Shown: piece by piece, positions 8,319-14,791 of the stretch
Numbering within the stretch: position 1 is the stretch's first letter
How the letters are laid out: each line of letters starts with the position of its first letter
Source of the DNA: a virus
Virus record (IMG/VR): IMGVR_UViG_3300024264_000149
Location: 1 to 26,674 of that record
Reading direction: 5' to 3' (one strand)
DNA length: 26,674 nucleotides
Translations under genes and position numbers: made by a program
Notes under the pieces: model-generated
Databases searched by the model: none
The model's input: the letters and a program-made list of their open reading frames with translations, nothing else
Told to the model about the DNA's origin: nothing

Positions 8319-8727
8319 CAGGGAAGGGCTCAGCGACCAAGGTCACATGGGTGGGCTGCATGGAGTAGTCACTGCTCACATGGTCAACCTGCGACTTGTC
8401 CCCGTACTTTCTGGGAGACATCCGGGCGACCTTCCACTTGCGGGAGTCTACTCGGAGTTTGGCGCGTTGGATCGCATTGCTGTCAGCGTCTTCGGATAGC
8501 TCATCTGCAATGTCTACAATCTCATCAGCGTAAAAGTCAGCCTGACAATCCCGAGCTCTCGCGTACTGCTCCGAAAAGTCTTTCTTGTCACTGTCCGTTA
8601 CCCACTTCATTAACGTGCTGAGTGCTGGCATTGAGTCATCACGACAGATCTGCCGGGCGCTCTCGCCCAAGGCTAATCTTCTGCAAATGGTGCTCGCTAG
8701 TTCATCATTAAATATTGTTGGTCTCAT
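8299..8727 (-). CDS. terS: Small terminase subunit (Sf6 TerS-like)
   Basis: This 142-aa protein recognises phage DNA for packaging and works with TerL. Residues about 8-45 form an HTH (LASTICRRLALGESARQICRD, then STLMKWV). EQYARARDCQADFYADEIVDIAD and AIQRAKLRVDSRKWKVARMSPRKYGDK follow, the typical central oligomerisation helices and KYGDK end of Sf6 gp1-like small terminases. The extra C-terminal tail (about 30 residues) is acidic. The start codon overlaps the stop of the 59-aa ORF (ATGA). It is directly followed by terL. Confidence 0.88.
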   Translation of the reverse strand: MRPTIFNDELASTICRRLALGESARQICRDDSMPALSTLMKWVTDSDKKDFSEQYARARDCQADFYADEIVDIADELSEDADSNAIQRAKLRVDSRKWKVARMSPRKYGDKSQVDHVSSDYSMQPTHVTLVAEPFPDDQDVH

Positions 8728-8903
8728 TCTTCACATATACAAGGGCTCTGGAAGCATCTACAGGCCCTCTCCAGTCGTTGTCTAGATAGGTGGATAACAT
8801 CATCAAGCAGTAGCTGATCGCGGTCATACAGCGCCTGAGCTAAGTCCTGCACCAGCTCAAGGTCCGCATCGTTAAGGTCACTGCCAATGATAAATTTGCT
8901 CAT
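8724..8903 (-). CDS. Small 59-aa protein upstream of terminase, unknown function
   Basis: Reading the minus strand from the ATG at 8903 gives MSKFIIGSDLNDADLELVQD and an acidic, Leu-rich helical protein. It ends with a Cys-rich tail, CRCFQSPCICEE. The TGA stop overlaps the terS start (ATGA), which argues for a real coupled gene. There is no SD. A TATAAT lies exactly six bases upstream of the ATG, so the transcript may start at the ATG (leaderless). No family recognised. The four C-terminal cysteines could bind a metal, but this is speculation. Confidence 0.7.
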   Translation of the reverse strand: MSKFIIGSDLNDADLELVQDLAQALYDRDQLLLDDVIHLSRQRLERACRCFQSPCICEE

Positions 8904-8918
8904 GGCTCGATTATACCA
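8904..8918 (-). promoter_or_regulatory. Extended -10 promoter of the terminase operon
   Basis: The minus strand reads TGGTATAATCGAGCC directly before the ATG at 8903. TATAAT is at 8910-8915 with TGn in front, and no convincing -35 is present. Only six bases separate the -10 from the ATG. Confidence 0.65.
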
Positions 8919-9122
8919 CTATTGGTCATCTTGTATCTGCTCGGACCAGCTAACCTCTACTGGCGCCCCCAGATGGCAAGCAGGGCAGAGTCCATATGCT
9001 GTGTCCTCCTCCTCGCTCAACCAATACTGCAGCCCGGTGCCACAGTCATCACAGAACGCTCTGGTTAACGTCATGCCTGACGTTGGTTTGTCCGGCTTAT
9101 TTAACCAGTGGATCTTTGCCAT
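8919..9122 (-). CDS. Zinc-ribbon-like small protein
   Basis: This 67-aa protein carries two Cys pairs, C24-x2-C27 (FCDDCGTG) and C46-x2-C49 (LCPACHLG), the layout of a small zinc ribbon. These folds often bind nucleic acid or protein partners; nothing here says which. Its ATG overlaps the stop of the DUF3310 gene by one base (TAATG). The C-terminus is acidic. It ends just upstream of the terminase promoter. Confidence 0.72.
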   Translation of the reverse strand: MAKIHWLNKPDKPTSGMTLTRAFCDDCGTGLQYWLSEEEDTAYGLCPACHLGAPVEVSWSEQIQDDQ

Positions 9123-9340
9123 TAGTCGTATACCTCGTCACTATATTGGTAATGTAACAGCAGCTCGCAGTAGTGCATGGCCTTCTTAACGTCCTCTGCT
9201 CCGTTCTTACCCTTGTGCCGGGTGATGTACTTAATCACGTTGCCCTGAAAATAGTCAAGCTCATTCGCTGCAATATACTCTATGGGCTGGATGGCCAACT
9301 TGTAGTGGCTGCCACCCTCCTGCTTATCCAGTGCGCTCAT
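9122..9340 (-). CDS. DUF3310 family protein
   Basis: The protein reads MSALDKQEGGSHYKLAIQPI and then YIAANELDYFQGNVIKYITRHKGKNGAEDVKKAMHYCELLL. This is the full DUF3310 signature (GGSHYK, IQPIEYI, GN.IKY..R.K.K.G..D..KA.HY), a small phage family sometimes labelled nucleotide-kinase-like. I place the start at 9340, giving 72 aa. The ATG two codons upstream (9346) directly abuts the SD GGAGG, while 9340 has the normal six-base spacing. It overlaps the end of the phosphoesterase gene by 17 bases. The biochemical function of the family is not established. Confidence 0.85.
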   Translation of the reverse strand: MSALDKQEGGSHYKLAIQPIEYIAANELDYFQGNVIKYITRHKGKNGAEDVKKAMHYCELLLHYQYSDEVYD

Positions 9341-10163
9341 CTTCATCCTCCATATAGGTCCTAGCTAGGTAGTCTAGGCTGATAGGCATCTCATCAAACT
9401 CACCGTCCTGCACCTCGTTAAGCATCCAGATACCACGCCAGCTATTGTTAGTCTGGTAGTTGAGGTACTCCTCTGCGTGCGTGTAAAAGATCCCTGCGAA
9501 TATCCCGGTCAATCTCTTGCCATCGGCCCTTTTGTTGAAGGCTATCGCCCGGTCCTGAACGTGGCCCATCACGGTGGACATATGGAGCTTTTTAAGCATT
9601 AGGTCAGGGCTCGACACAGGGCGCCCCATTACGCCTGAGCAATGGTAGTGGGCGTAACAAACGCCATCAATCACTACAGGCTTCAGGAAGTCATGCACCT
9701 CCCAGCCCATCTCCTTGAGCTGCAGATCGTCATAGCTCATCAGGCCCTCTAGCTTAACGTCAGCATCCAAAGCTCTCTCTATGCGGTACTCATGGTTGCC
9801 AATGGTAAACACCAGCCGAGGATTCCACTGCTTCTTTTTGTCGTGCTTTAGTTTGGCCTGCTCCTCCCTAATGGGGTCTAGGAAGGCTCTCATTGCGTTT
9901 ATACCAGCGTTAACGTCCTCGACATACCTGCGCCCCTCAAAAGACTTGCTGCCCTTAGCATCGTGGCTGGACAGCGAGGGGAAGTCCCAGTGGTCACCTA
10001 TGTGAACAATAACGTCTGGTTTTGTTTTGGCGGCATACATTCCTGCCCAGCGGAGGTGGTCCCACGACTGACCCGGCTTTGTCTGGGTGTCTGGTATGAC
10101 CATGTGGCGAGGCAATGGCTTGCCTTTTCTGCGTTTGAATAAATCTCGTAGGTAATCGAACAT
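9324..10163 (-). CDS. Calcineurin-like metallophosphoesterase
   Basis: This 279-aa protein has the two-metal phosphoesterase motifs in order: PDTQ (D25), GDHWD (D57, H58), GNHEYR (N123, H124), AHYH (H172, H174) and MGHVQD (H201). This set supports a folded, active enzyme acting on phosphoester bonds. The substrate (DNA end, nucleotide or protein) cannot be read from the sequence. It begins with a basic segment (DLFKRRKGK). An SD (GGAGGG) precedes the ATG, and a weaker -10-like TACAAT lies at 10186-10191 on the minus strand. It leads a short cluster with the DUF3310 and zinc-ribbon genes. Confidence 0.87.
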   Translation of the reverse strand: MFDYLRDLFKRRKGKPLPRHMVIPDTQTKPGQSWDHLRWAGMYAAKTKPDVIVHIGDHWDFPSLSSHDAKGSKSFEGRRYVEDVNAGINAMRAFLDPIREEQAKLKHDKKKQWNPRLVFTIGNHEYRIERALDADVKLEGLMSYDDLQLKEMGWEVHDFLKPVVIDGVCYAHYHCSGVMGRPVSSPDLMLKKLHMSTVMGHVQDRAIAFNKRADGKRLTGIFAGIFYTHAEEYLNYQTNNSWRGIWMLNEVQDGEFDEMPISLDYLARTYMEDEDERTG

Positions 10164-10204
10164 TGGGGTAGCCCTCCGTGGCTGTATTGTACACCAGTTG
10201 ATAA

Positions 10205-10429
10205 CTAGCGCAATGGGGCTGTATCTGCCTCCAGTATGGCTTCGATAGCCAGCTTTTGCTGCGGGGTTACCCAGAGGTGCAGCTCGGTCATGCCCTCGTT
10301 ATTTCTGCGCTCTCGCATCTCTCGCATGATCTGGGCCTTTGGCTTTGGACCGCTGTTGAACACTGCGTCAAAGTTTTTATCAAAAGTCTCTTTGTCCGGC
10401 ATTGGACGGGGCGCTGATCCTTTACCCAT
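10205..10429 (-). CDS. Small hypothetical phage protein
   Basis: I start this 74-aa protein at 10429 (MGKGSAPRPMPDKETFDKNF) because GGAGG lies six bases upstream; the longer reading is the frame-extension over the preceding gene. The opening MGKGSAPRP...FDKNFD resembles a small conserved phage protein of unknown role. The C-terminal half (LHLWVTPQQKLAIEAIL) looks helical. It overlaps the HTH gene by eight bases. Confidence 0.65.
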   Translation of the reverse strand: MGKGSAPRPMPDKETFDKNFDAVFNSGPKPKAQIMREMRERRNNEGMTELHLWVTPQQKLAIEAILEADTAPLR

Positions 10430-10649
10430 TTGGCACCTCCAGAGAGTATTCAGCAACCATGCACTTCTCATCAAACTGGTTGTAAACCGGGACCTGAGTG
10501 GAAGTGATTTTGTGGCCCATGCAGCGCAGGTCATATACCCTTGCTGCCAGCCTGCTGATGCCTAGCTCCTGCCAAGCGTTTAGGGTGGTCAGAGCACCAC
10601 CCCCCTCAAGAAACTCAATCACGCGATCATTCTGACTTAAATTTTTCAT
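10422..10649 (-). CDS. HTH-domain protein (HTH_39-like)
   Basis: This 75-aa protein matches the small phage winged-HTH type: SQNDRVIEFLEGGGALTTLNAW, then QELGISRLAARVYDLRCMGHKI, then a short beta-wing ending AEYSLEVPNG. The 'LtTLnAw.elGIsRLaARvyDLr..G' core is the typical HTH_39 signature. It probably binds DNA as a small regulator or recombination accessory factor; the target is unknown. An SD (CCGGAGGA) precedes the ATG. Confidence 0.78.
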   Translation of the reverse strand: MKNLSQNDRVIEFLEGGGALTTLNAWQELGISRLAARVYDLRCMGHKITSTQVPVYNQFDEKCMVAEYSLEVPNG

Positions 10650-10660
10650 ACATCCTCCGG

Positions 10661-11134
10661 TTAAATAACATCACAGCCGTGGCTCTCTTCAAGACCTTGG
10701 GCCTCAAAGAGTTTGTCACGGAGAGTAGCCTCAAGCTCAAGATAGATGAGCTCCTTATACATATCTCCAAAGCCAATGCGCTCATTGCTAATAAAATCAA
10801 CAGCATTAGCACACACAGTTTGAAAATCACCCAGAGCCGCACAGTGATTGAAGACATCTTCATTGCCCTCCACAGTGATGTCGTGCTTTACGCTGTAAAC
10901 ATCACGCCAGTAGTTGATGATTTTTTCAAAGTTCTCAGTGTCTTCGTAGAGCACTCTGATCCATGTCTTCTTCAGATCATGCAGCGCTTCAGGAAGAAAG
11001 TCCTCAATCCAGCTAGGCTTTGCCTGAAACCAGCTAAACACTGCCAGATCCTTTAGCTCATCTGACAGGCTCATCAGGTCATTATCCCAATCAGCCGGTG
11101 CCTGTGCAATTACGTTTTCAAAAATATCTTTCAT
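10661..11134 (-). CDS. Hypothetical protein, helical, Trp-rich
   Basis: I place the start at 11134 (MKDIFENVIAQAPADWDNDL), giving 157 aa, because the AAGGGGAA motif shared by this gene group lies just upstream (11139-11146). An upstream in-frame start would extend it into the preceding gene. The protein is acidic and helical with several Trp residues. I recognise no domain. It is the last gene of the accessory block that uses the AAGGGGAA leader. Confidence 0.65.
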   Translation of the reverse strand: MKDIFENVIAQAPADWDNDLMSLSDELKDLAVFSWFQAKPSWIEDFLPEALHDLKKTWIRVLYEDTENFEKIINYWRDVYSVKHDITVEGNEDVFNHCAALGDFQTVCANAVDFISNERIGFGDMYKELIYLELEATLRDKLFEAQGLEESHGCDVI

Positions 11135-11144
11135 GCCTTTCCCC

Positions 11145-11351
11145 TTAAATGTTGGTTTTGATGACGTCAACCGCGTCATCGAGATTAGCGAAATACAGAG
11201 CCTCTTCGAGAGCACCTACGCCAGCAGACATAACGTGTGACCGCACAAAATACTGCACACTCTCATCGCTGTCAGCCAGCAGCCTCTCGGCCATTAGCTG
11301 CTTGATAATTTTTACATCTACATCCAGAGTCATTTCAATTTTGATTTTCAT
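11145..11351 (-). CDS. Small hypothetical protein (cassette slot B2)
   Basis: This is a 68-aa protein, MKIKIEMTLDVDVKIIKQLM. The start at 11351 follows AAGGGGAA (11356-11363) and the hairpin block at 11373-11400; a longer frame would run back through the neighbouring gene. The N-terminus looks like a beta strand, followed by helices containing DSDESVQYFVRSHV, reminiscent of a small phage protein with unknown role. It is not similar to the gene in the equivalent position of the other cassette (11863-12144). Confidence 0.65.
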   Translation of the reverse strand: MKIKIEMTLDVDVKIIKQLMAERLLADSDESVQYFVRSHVMSAGVGALEEALYFANLDDAVDVIKTNI

Positions 11352-11372
11352 GTTTTTCCCCTTGGTTTTTGA

Positions 11373-11400
11373 TTGCCCCCCGTAGGGGGCGGCTAGATTA
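11373..11400 (-). repeat. Intercistronic hairpin block, copy 1
   Basis: The block contains GCCCCCCGTAGGGGGC (11375-11390), able to form a GC-rich hairpin. It begins at the TAA stop of the 126-aa gene. A copy with one mismatch in 28 bases is at 12159-12186. No T-run follows on either strand, so it is not a standard intrinsic terminator; an RNA-processing or mRNA-stability hairpin is possible. Confidence 0.85.
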
Positions 11401-11778
11401 AACTTCTCCTCTTGACTCACGCTCAAGCTGTAAATCGCACTCCATATACCAAGCTTGTTCACGCTCCAACTCTCTACAACGCTCGTCATAGTAAGACCAA
11501 TCTTCTCTGGTAGATTCATCTGGAAACCGCGCTATCTCCAAAGCGTCTAGAACATTAGCAACAGCATGATAAATATCGCCATCGAGGTAATCATATTCTG
11601 CCGCACCCATAGATAAACCTGCCACATCAACCATGTGTCGCTTGTCGTGATCTTCAGGATCGCGCACTGAAGCTACATAACCCTCACCGTCAAAATTAGT
11701 AATTAAACCGCACTCTGTGCCGTGGCAGTCCAGAACATCGTATGCCTCGAATGGTACATCTTTTTTGACTAATTTCAT
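11398..11778 (-). CDS. Hypothetical acidic protein (cassette slot A2)
   Basis: This 126-aa protein starts MKLVKKDVPFEAYDVLDCHG. The start at 11778 follows AAGGGGAA (11783-11790); the longer frame would begin inside the operator-like leader. The sequence is acidic, with EYDYLDGDIYHAVANVLDAL in the middle and a Glu/Arg-rich C-terminal helix. I do not recognise a family. It is bounded upstream by the duplicated leader (11792-11835) and downstream by the duplicated hairpin, which starts at its stop codon. Confidence 0.68.
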   Translation of the reverse strand: MKLVKKDVPFEAYDVLDCHGTECGLITNFDGEGYVASVRDPEDHDKRHMVDVAGLSMGAAEYDYLDGDIYHAVANVLDALEIARFPDESTREDWSYYDERCRELEREQAWYMECDLQLERESRGEV

Positions 11779-11791
11779 GTCTTTCCCCTTA

Positions 11792-11835
11792 CCTATCTCG
11801 TTAATGAGGTTACATGGTAATACAGTAACGGTTAC
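11792..11835 (-). promoter_or_regulatory. Duplicated leader with operator-like palindrome, copy A
   Basis: It holds CCTATCTCGTTAATGAGGTT (11792-11811, plus-strand reading) and, 13 bases further, the inverted repeat GTAACGGTTAC (11825-11835). The same two elements with identical 13-base spacing occur at 12437-12480. Copy A has only a weak -10 (TACCAT) where copy B has TATAAT. Confidence 0.7.
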
Positions 11836-11862
11836 CATGCAACCCCCCTAAGCAAAATAATT

Positions 11863-12144
11863 TTACCAGTCCAAACTGCAGGCCATCATGGTCCCTGCGT
11901 CTTGGTTCTCGAGGTAGAACCCATGCTTCTCCACCAGCTTCTGCAGCTTTGGGTGGAACCCGGTAGGATGCCATTCTTTCCAGTAGTCGTGCAGCGGCAT
12001 TCCATCAGGGGCACACTCTCCCTCGCAACGAAACCAGATGCGGTGCTTATCGACCTTTTCTTCGCCAGTCCATTCATCGTAGGTCACCGCGTTAGCCTTT
12101 GGAAACGCCTTGTTGATGTGCTTGCATAAAGTGATTGCTTTCAT
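11863..12144 (-). CDS. Hypothetical protein (cassette slot B1)
   Basis: This 93-aa protein starts MKAITLCKHINKAFPKANAV. AAGGGGAA (12149-12156) and the hairpin block at 12159-12186 lie directly upstream. It contains several Trp and His residues and two Cys (FRCEGECAPDG), and ends ENQDAGTMMACSLDW. No family is recognised. It occupies the same slot after the hairpin as the gene at 11145-11351, but the two proteins are unrelated by eye. Confidence 0.68.
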   Translation of the reverse strand: MKAITLCKHINKAFPKANAVTYDEWTGEEKVDKHRIWFRCEGECAPDGMPLHDYWKEWHPTGFHPKLQKLVEKHGFYLENQDAGTMMACSLDW

Positions 12145-12158
12145 ATATTTCCCCTTAG

Positions 12159-12186
12159 TTGCCCCCCGTAGGGGGCGGTTAGATTA
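12159..12186 (-). repeat. Intercistronic hairpin block, copy 2
   Basis: GCCCCCCGTAGGGGGC at 12161-12176 is identical to copy 1. The block again begins exactly at the TAA stop of the upstream gene (12184-12186) and is followed by the AAGGGGAA leader of the next gene. Confidence 0.85.
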
Positions 12187-12423
12187 GATGTTTTTGTAGT
12201 AGTAAGTGCTGCTTTCAATTGGCAAAGAGGGAATTTTTCCGTTTTCAAGCTTCAGGTGATATTTCGACCACTCTTCGGCAGGTTGCCCTACAAGTTCCTT
12301 TTGAACCAAAGTTGCGCGTTTTTTGCCCCAGCTAACAACTACAATTTCCCATACAGTTCCACTCTTAGTTACCTGAAGTATTGTGTCGCCCTTCTTTGCT
12401 GTTACGCTCTCTGAATATGTCAT
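12184..12423 (-). CDS. Hypothetical small protein (cassette slot A1)
   Basis: This 79-aa protein starts MTYSESVTAKKGDTILQVTK. It is basic and beta-rich (VWEIVVVSWGKKRATLVQKE) with a Tyr-rich C-terminus. It is the first gene after the strongest copy of the duplicated leader, with an SD-like AAGGGTAA. No recognised family; a small host-directed early protein is possible but unproven. Confidence 0.65.
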   Translation of the reverse strand: MTYSESVTAKKGDTILQVTKSGTVWEIVVVSWGKKRATLVQKELVGQPAEEWSKYHLKLENGKIPSLPIESSTYYYKNI

Positions 12424-12436
12424 TTTCTTACCCTTG

Positions 12437-12486
12437 CCTATCTCGTTAGTGAGGTTGCATTATACACTAGTAACCGTTACTGTCTT
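12437..12486 (-). promoter_or_regulatory. Promoter and duplicated leader, copy B
   Basis: On the minus strand it has -35 AAGACA (12481-12486), a 16-base spacer containing the inverted repeat GTAACGGTTAC (12470-12480), and a perfect -10 TATAAT (12459-12464). The conserved AACCTCACTAACGAGATAGG follows. An operator inside the spacer would suit repression. Confidence 0.7.
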
Positions 12487-12582
12487 AGAACCATTTTGCA
12501 TATGCTTATAACTTTTTGGAATATCCAGGGAATTACTCTCCGGACAAAGTTTGATGTTTTTTGTCCGCTACTTTTTCAGGGC

Positions 12583-12610
12583 AAAAAAAAGACCCCGCAA
12601 GTGCGAGGCC
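12583..12610 (-). terminator. Rho-independent terminator of the replication operon
   Basis: The minus-strand RNA would form an eight-pair stem, GGCCTCGC with GCGGGGTC (two G-U pairs), around a four-base loop, followed by eight T (12583-12590). It lies 64 bases after the stop of the 79-aa gene at 12674. Confidence 0.85.
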
Positions 12611-12673
12611 AAAGGGGAATCAATAAATTAGAAAGCGATAAAGTTACATTGCCGGGGAATTCCGACAACACCG

Positions 12674-12913
12674 TTAGTCTACTGGAAAAGAGGGATTAAG
12701 CAACAATAATTGATCCTCATTCGGAGGGATCTGCGCATCCTCGATTTTCTCCTGCACAATGTCTGCGATCTCCTCAATCTCAGCAAAGGCTCTGTCAGGG
12801 TTGGCGCCCTCAGAGATCACGCTGTCACACACTGTGAGTATTCTGTCCTGCAGGTCATCGAACCCGTTAGCTCTGCACAGCTCAATTAAGTTGCCGATAG
12901 TGATAGTCTTCAT
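12674..12913 (-). CDS. Hypothetical acidic helical protein
   Basis: This 79-aa protein starts MKTITIGNLIELCRANGFDD. It is acidic and helical (FAEIEEIADIVQEKIEDAQI). It overlaps the end of the NinG-like gene by four bases (ATGA), so it is the last coupled gene of the replication/recombination operon before the terminator. No family is recognised. Confidence 0.7.
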   Translation of the reverse strand: MKTITIGNLIELCRANGFDDLQDRILTVCDSVISEGANPDRAFAEIEEIADIVQEKIEDAQIPPNEDQLLLLNPSFPVD

Positions 12914-13317
12914 TTCAATCTCTCCGTATGGAATTTTATCTGTTCGTTGAAGTCATCCAGCAGATCACGATAATCTGCCGCGTACATTTTTTTAACCTTG
13001 CGCTTGTCCCGGTGCATCTCGTCCACAAAGTCTCTGCCAAAGTAGTCAATCATCCACAGGGTGTACTCGCTCTCTGCAGAGCCGTAGCGCATACCAAAGC
13101 CGTTGCACCCCTTGCACTGTGGCCAGACATTGCACTCCTCTAAGCTCCAATAGCTGGAGCTCCCCTTGGGTATGTAGTGGCCGCCATCGCACTCTTTCCA
13201 GTGGACGTTCTTGCCGCAGCTCACGCAGCTACAGTAGCCGTTGTCATCTGCTGACTTCATCCTGCTGAGCTTCTGCAGCTTCTCAAGGCACTGGGCCCTT
13301 AGTGTTTTCTTAGCCAT
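12910..13317 (-). CDS. ninG: NinG (Rap)-like recombination protein
   Basis: This 135-aa protein resembles lambda NinG/Rap, a Holliday-junction nuclease acting in phage recombination. Signature parts are C31-x2-C34 (CVSCGK), DGGHYIPKG with H47, NVWPQCKGCN with C68-x2-C71, and the tail YFGRDFVDEMHRDK. This is the NinG zinc-binding core, but the N-terminal zinc finger of lambda NinG is absent. I choose the ATG at 13317 (MAKKTLRAQC) rather than the upstream one at 13377, which lies inside the NinB-like gene. It overlaps that gene by eight bases. Confidence 0.85.
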   Translation of the reverse strand: MAKKTLRAQCLEKLQKLSRMKSADDNGYCSCVSCGKNVHWKECDGGHYIPKGSSSYWSLEECNVWPQCKGCNGFGMRYGSAESEYTLWMIDYFGRDFVDEMHRDKRKVKKMYAADYRDLLDDFNEQIKFHTERLK

Positions 13318-13774
13318 AATTATGAACCACCGAGCTCTCCCTGAGTACCGGGCCATCCTTGCTGGGGAACCCAACACTTACCACCCCATTAGTAATGGTG
13401 GCTATATTACTGTCTAGCTCCCGGTAAACCTTGCTCACCTGATCCCTCTCCAGATTGCTTGTTTTGCCCATTGTGTCTGGAAAAAGAGCAATTTGCAAAG
13501 CGGACCAAAGGGCCTTCACGCTGTCCTGCGTCCACTCAACCTCGATGCCGGGAACATCCCTGCCCTTAAATCTCACCTGAGAGGTGTAGCCTGCAGCGTT
13601 GAGCTCCTCTGCCAGCTCACGGCAATATTTGTGGATCGCGTTGTTTTGCGTCCCGGTTCTGGACCTGTTGGTTTTGCACACCACCTTGAGGTAGCGCTTT
13701 TCTTGCCAGAGATCACCAAGGTTCTTAAACAGGTTGATTAGGTCTAGCTCTGTATCGACAACGTAGTCTTTCAT
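13310..13774 (-). CDS. NinB-like recombination protein (tentative)
   Basis: This is a 154-aa protein. LKVVCKTNRSRTGTQNNAIHKYCRELAEEL resembles the NinB core in which a beta strand leads to 'NRS..QN..lh' and a helix; VEWTQDSVKALW follows where NinB has its Trp-containing segment. Lambda NinB binds single-stranded DNA and affects recombination. The position next to a NinG-like gene supports the call, as in the lambda nin region. Similarity is by eye and weak elsewhere, so a different phage family is possible. ATGA overlap with the upstream gene and an SD (GAGGGTG) support the start. Confidence 0.6.
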   Translation of the reverse strand: MKDYVVDTELDLINLFKNLGDLWQEKRYLKVVCKTNRSRTGTQNNAIHKYCRELAEELNAAGYTSQVRFKGRDVPGIEVEWTQDSVKALWSALQIALFPDTMGKTSNLERDQVSKVYRELDSNIATITNGVVSVGFPSKDGPVLRESSVVHNYG

Positions 13775-14109
13775 AATTTCACCCTCAAAAATTTATCCCG
13801 TAACTTGTCAGCTTTTGTCTCCAGCCGCATCTGGCACCTTGGCAAGGCCTTCTTGATCCCCAGCCTGTCTCGCCTTTTAGTGTTAACAGCAACGTACTCC
13901 TCTTTCTGTAGCAGGCAGTGGGGCTCACAGGCTGCGCGAAACTTTAGCCTTCCCTTTAAGGTTGCCCTGCCAATCCTGCCAGTCTTGCTATGGTCTCTGG
14001 TCCAGTTGCTGTACATGCTTATCGTGTACAGCTTACCGTCCTCAAAATACTCATGGTCCCCGGAAAAAGGGACCCACTTAACCGCATTGTTTGTATTATT
14101 CTTCACCAT
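13771..14109 (-). CDS. Hypothetical basic protein downstream of the initiator
   Basis: This 112-aa, strongly basic protein starts MVKNNTNNAVKWVPFSGDHE. It has a beta-rich N-terminus and a Lys/Arg-rich C-terminal helix (LETKADKLRDKFLRVKL). CEPHCLLQKEEYVAVNTKRR contains the only two cysteines outside the C-terminal QC. It sits one base after the initiator stop and overlaps the next gene by four bases. By position it might be a nucleic-acid-binding replication accessory, but no family is recognised. Confidence 0.65.
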   Translation of the reverse strand: MVKNNTNNAVKWVPFSGDHEYFEDGKLYTISMYSNWTRDHSKTGRIGRATLKGRLKFRAACEPHCLLQKEEYVAVNTKRRDRLGIKKALPRCQMRLETKADKLRDKFLRVKL

Positions 14110-14110
14110 T

Positions 14111-14791
14111 TTATTCCGCCCATGATCTATCAGTTAGTGATTGCTCCAGAGATTTACCCCTGATGCTGTCTGTCCCCTTGCCCTTGCTTGCGCGGTCCCT
14201 ATCGCCCTTCTCCCAAGTCCTAACGCACGCCTGCCAATCCTTGACCGGGTTGCCACCCTTTGTCTTCCAGCCCCTTACGGAGTAGTAGTCAACAAAATAC
14301 TGTCCATCTATTCCGTTACCCCTAGAGTTACAATACTCCTGCACCTCTTCGTGTGTTGGGCGAACAGCCCCCCTCTTCTCTTTAGTATTAGTTTTATTAT
14401 TAACCTTTACTATTAAGGTAGAAGATTTGTTCGTGGGGGTATGGAAGTTTTCTTCGTGCCCCCCATGAAGATTTGTTCCACCCCCCATGAACTTTTCTTC
14501 TAGGGGTGCTGCTTTATCGACTAGGTAGATGTGCCTGCGCTGCTGCTGGTTCTCGTCCAAAAAGCACTGCACGTTGATGTACCCGGCATCCTGCAGCTCA
14601 GAGATCCACTTGCTGATCGAGCGCTTTGTGACGTTGTGACGTTTCTGGAAGTATTGATTGCCCGCCCAACAAAACCCCTCAGAGTTTGTCAGGCCAGAGA
14701 TCTCACCAAAAAGTAACCGGGCGTTTGCCGAAAGGCTGTGGTCATAAAAGACGTTAGCCGGGATGATGGCGTATAGCGGCTTATTTTCCAT
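14111..14791 (-). CDS. Replication initiator / replisome organiser
   Basis: The start at 14791 (MENKPLYAIIPANVFYDHSL) is chosen over one at 14830 because of an SD (GGGGTGAG) and because the longer version runs into the regulator gene; it gives 226 aa. Residues 10-75 form a winged HTH typical of phage initiators (LSANARLLFGEISGL, then NVTKRSISKWISELQDAGYI). Residues about 133-175 (RPTHEEVQEYCNSRG, then YFVDYYSVRGWKTKGG, NPVKDWQACVRTWEK) form the DnaD/replisome-organiser C-terminal motif. The Gly/His-rich linker (residues 97-125) is encoded by the iteron repeats, as in lambda O. It would recruit the host helicase. It overlaps the regulator gene by 11 bases. Confidence 0.83.
   Translation of the reverse strand: MENKPLYAIIPANVFYDHSLSANARLLFGEISGLTNSEGFCWAGNQYFQKRHNVTKRSISKWISELQDAGYINVQCFLDENQQQRRHIYLVDKAAPLEEKFMGGGTNLHGGHEENFHTPTNKSSTLIVKVNNKTNTKEKRGAVRPTHEEVQEYCNSRGNGIDGQYFVDYYSVRGWKTKGGNPVKDWQACVRTWEKGDRDRASKGKGTDSIRGKSLEQSLTDRSWAE
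14381..14500. other. Putative replication origin: four iterons plus AT-rich segment
   Basis: Four 12-base imperfect palindromes matching GAASWTTTSTTC lie at 14421, 14444, 14467 and 14489. They are spaced 23, 23 and 22 bases, close to two helix turns, and are separated by C-rich spacers (CCCCCAT type). A 40-base AT-rich stretch, only 7 G/C, adjoins at 14381-14420. The layout inside the initiator gene matches the lambda O/ori design. Confidence 0.75.

Larger units (their letters stand above)
12424..12673. other. Non-coding region between two leftward early operons
   Basis: No convincing gene is present here. It holds the promoter/leader of the accessory block (12437-12486), an eight-base inverted repeat CGGACAAA/TTTGTCCG (12541-12548 and 12560-12567), and the terminator of the replication operon (12583-12610). 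TTGCATATGCTT at 12497 also occurs near 17225. Confidence 0.7.

Noticed and set aside
10679-11056. 125-aa plus-strand ORF
   Set aside because: Antisense to the 157-aa gene that has the AAGGGGAA leader and operon context; no independent start signals.
12541-12567. Inverted repeat CGGACAAA...TTTGTCCG as a terminator
   Set aside because: No T-run follows on either strand and the loop is 11 bases; an operator is possible but nothing else supports it.
12496-12699. 67-aa plus-strand ORF across the intergenic region
   Set aside because: It runs through the terminator and inverted repeat, lacks an SD and has no recognisable domain.
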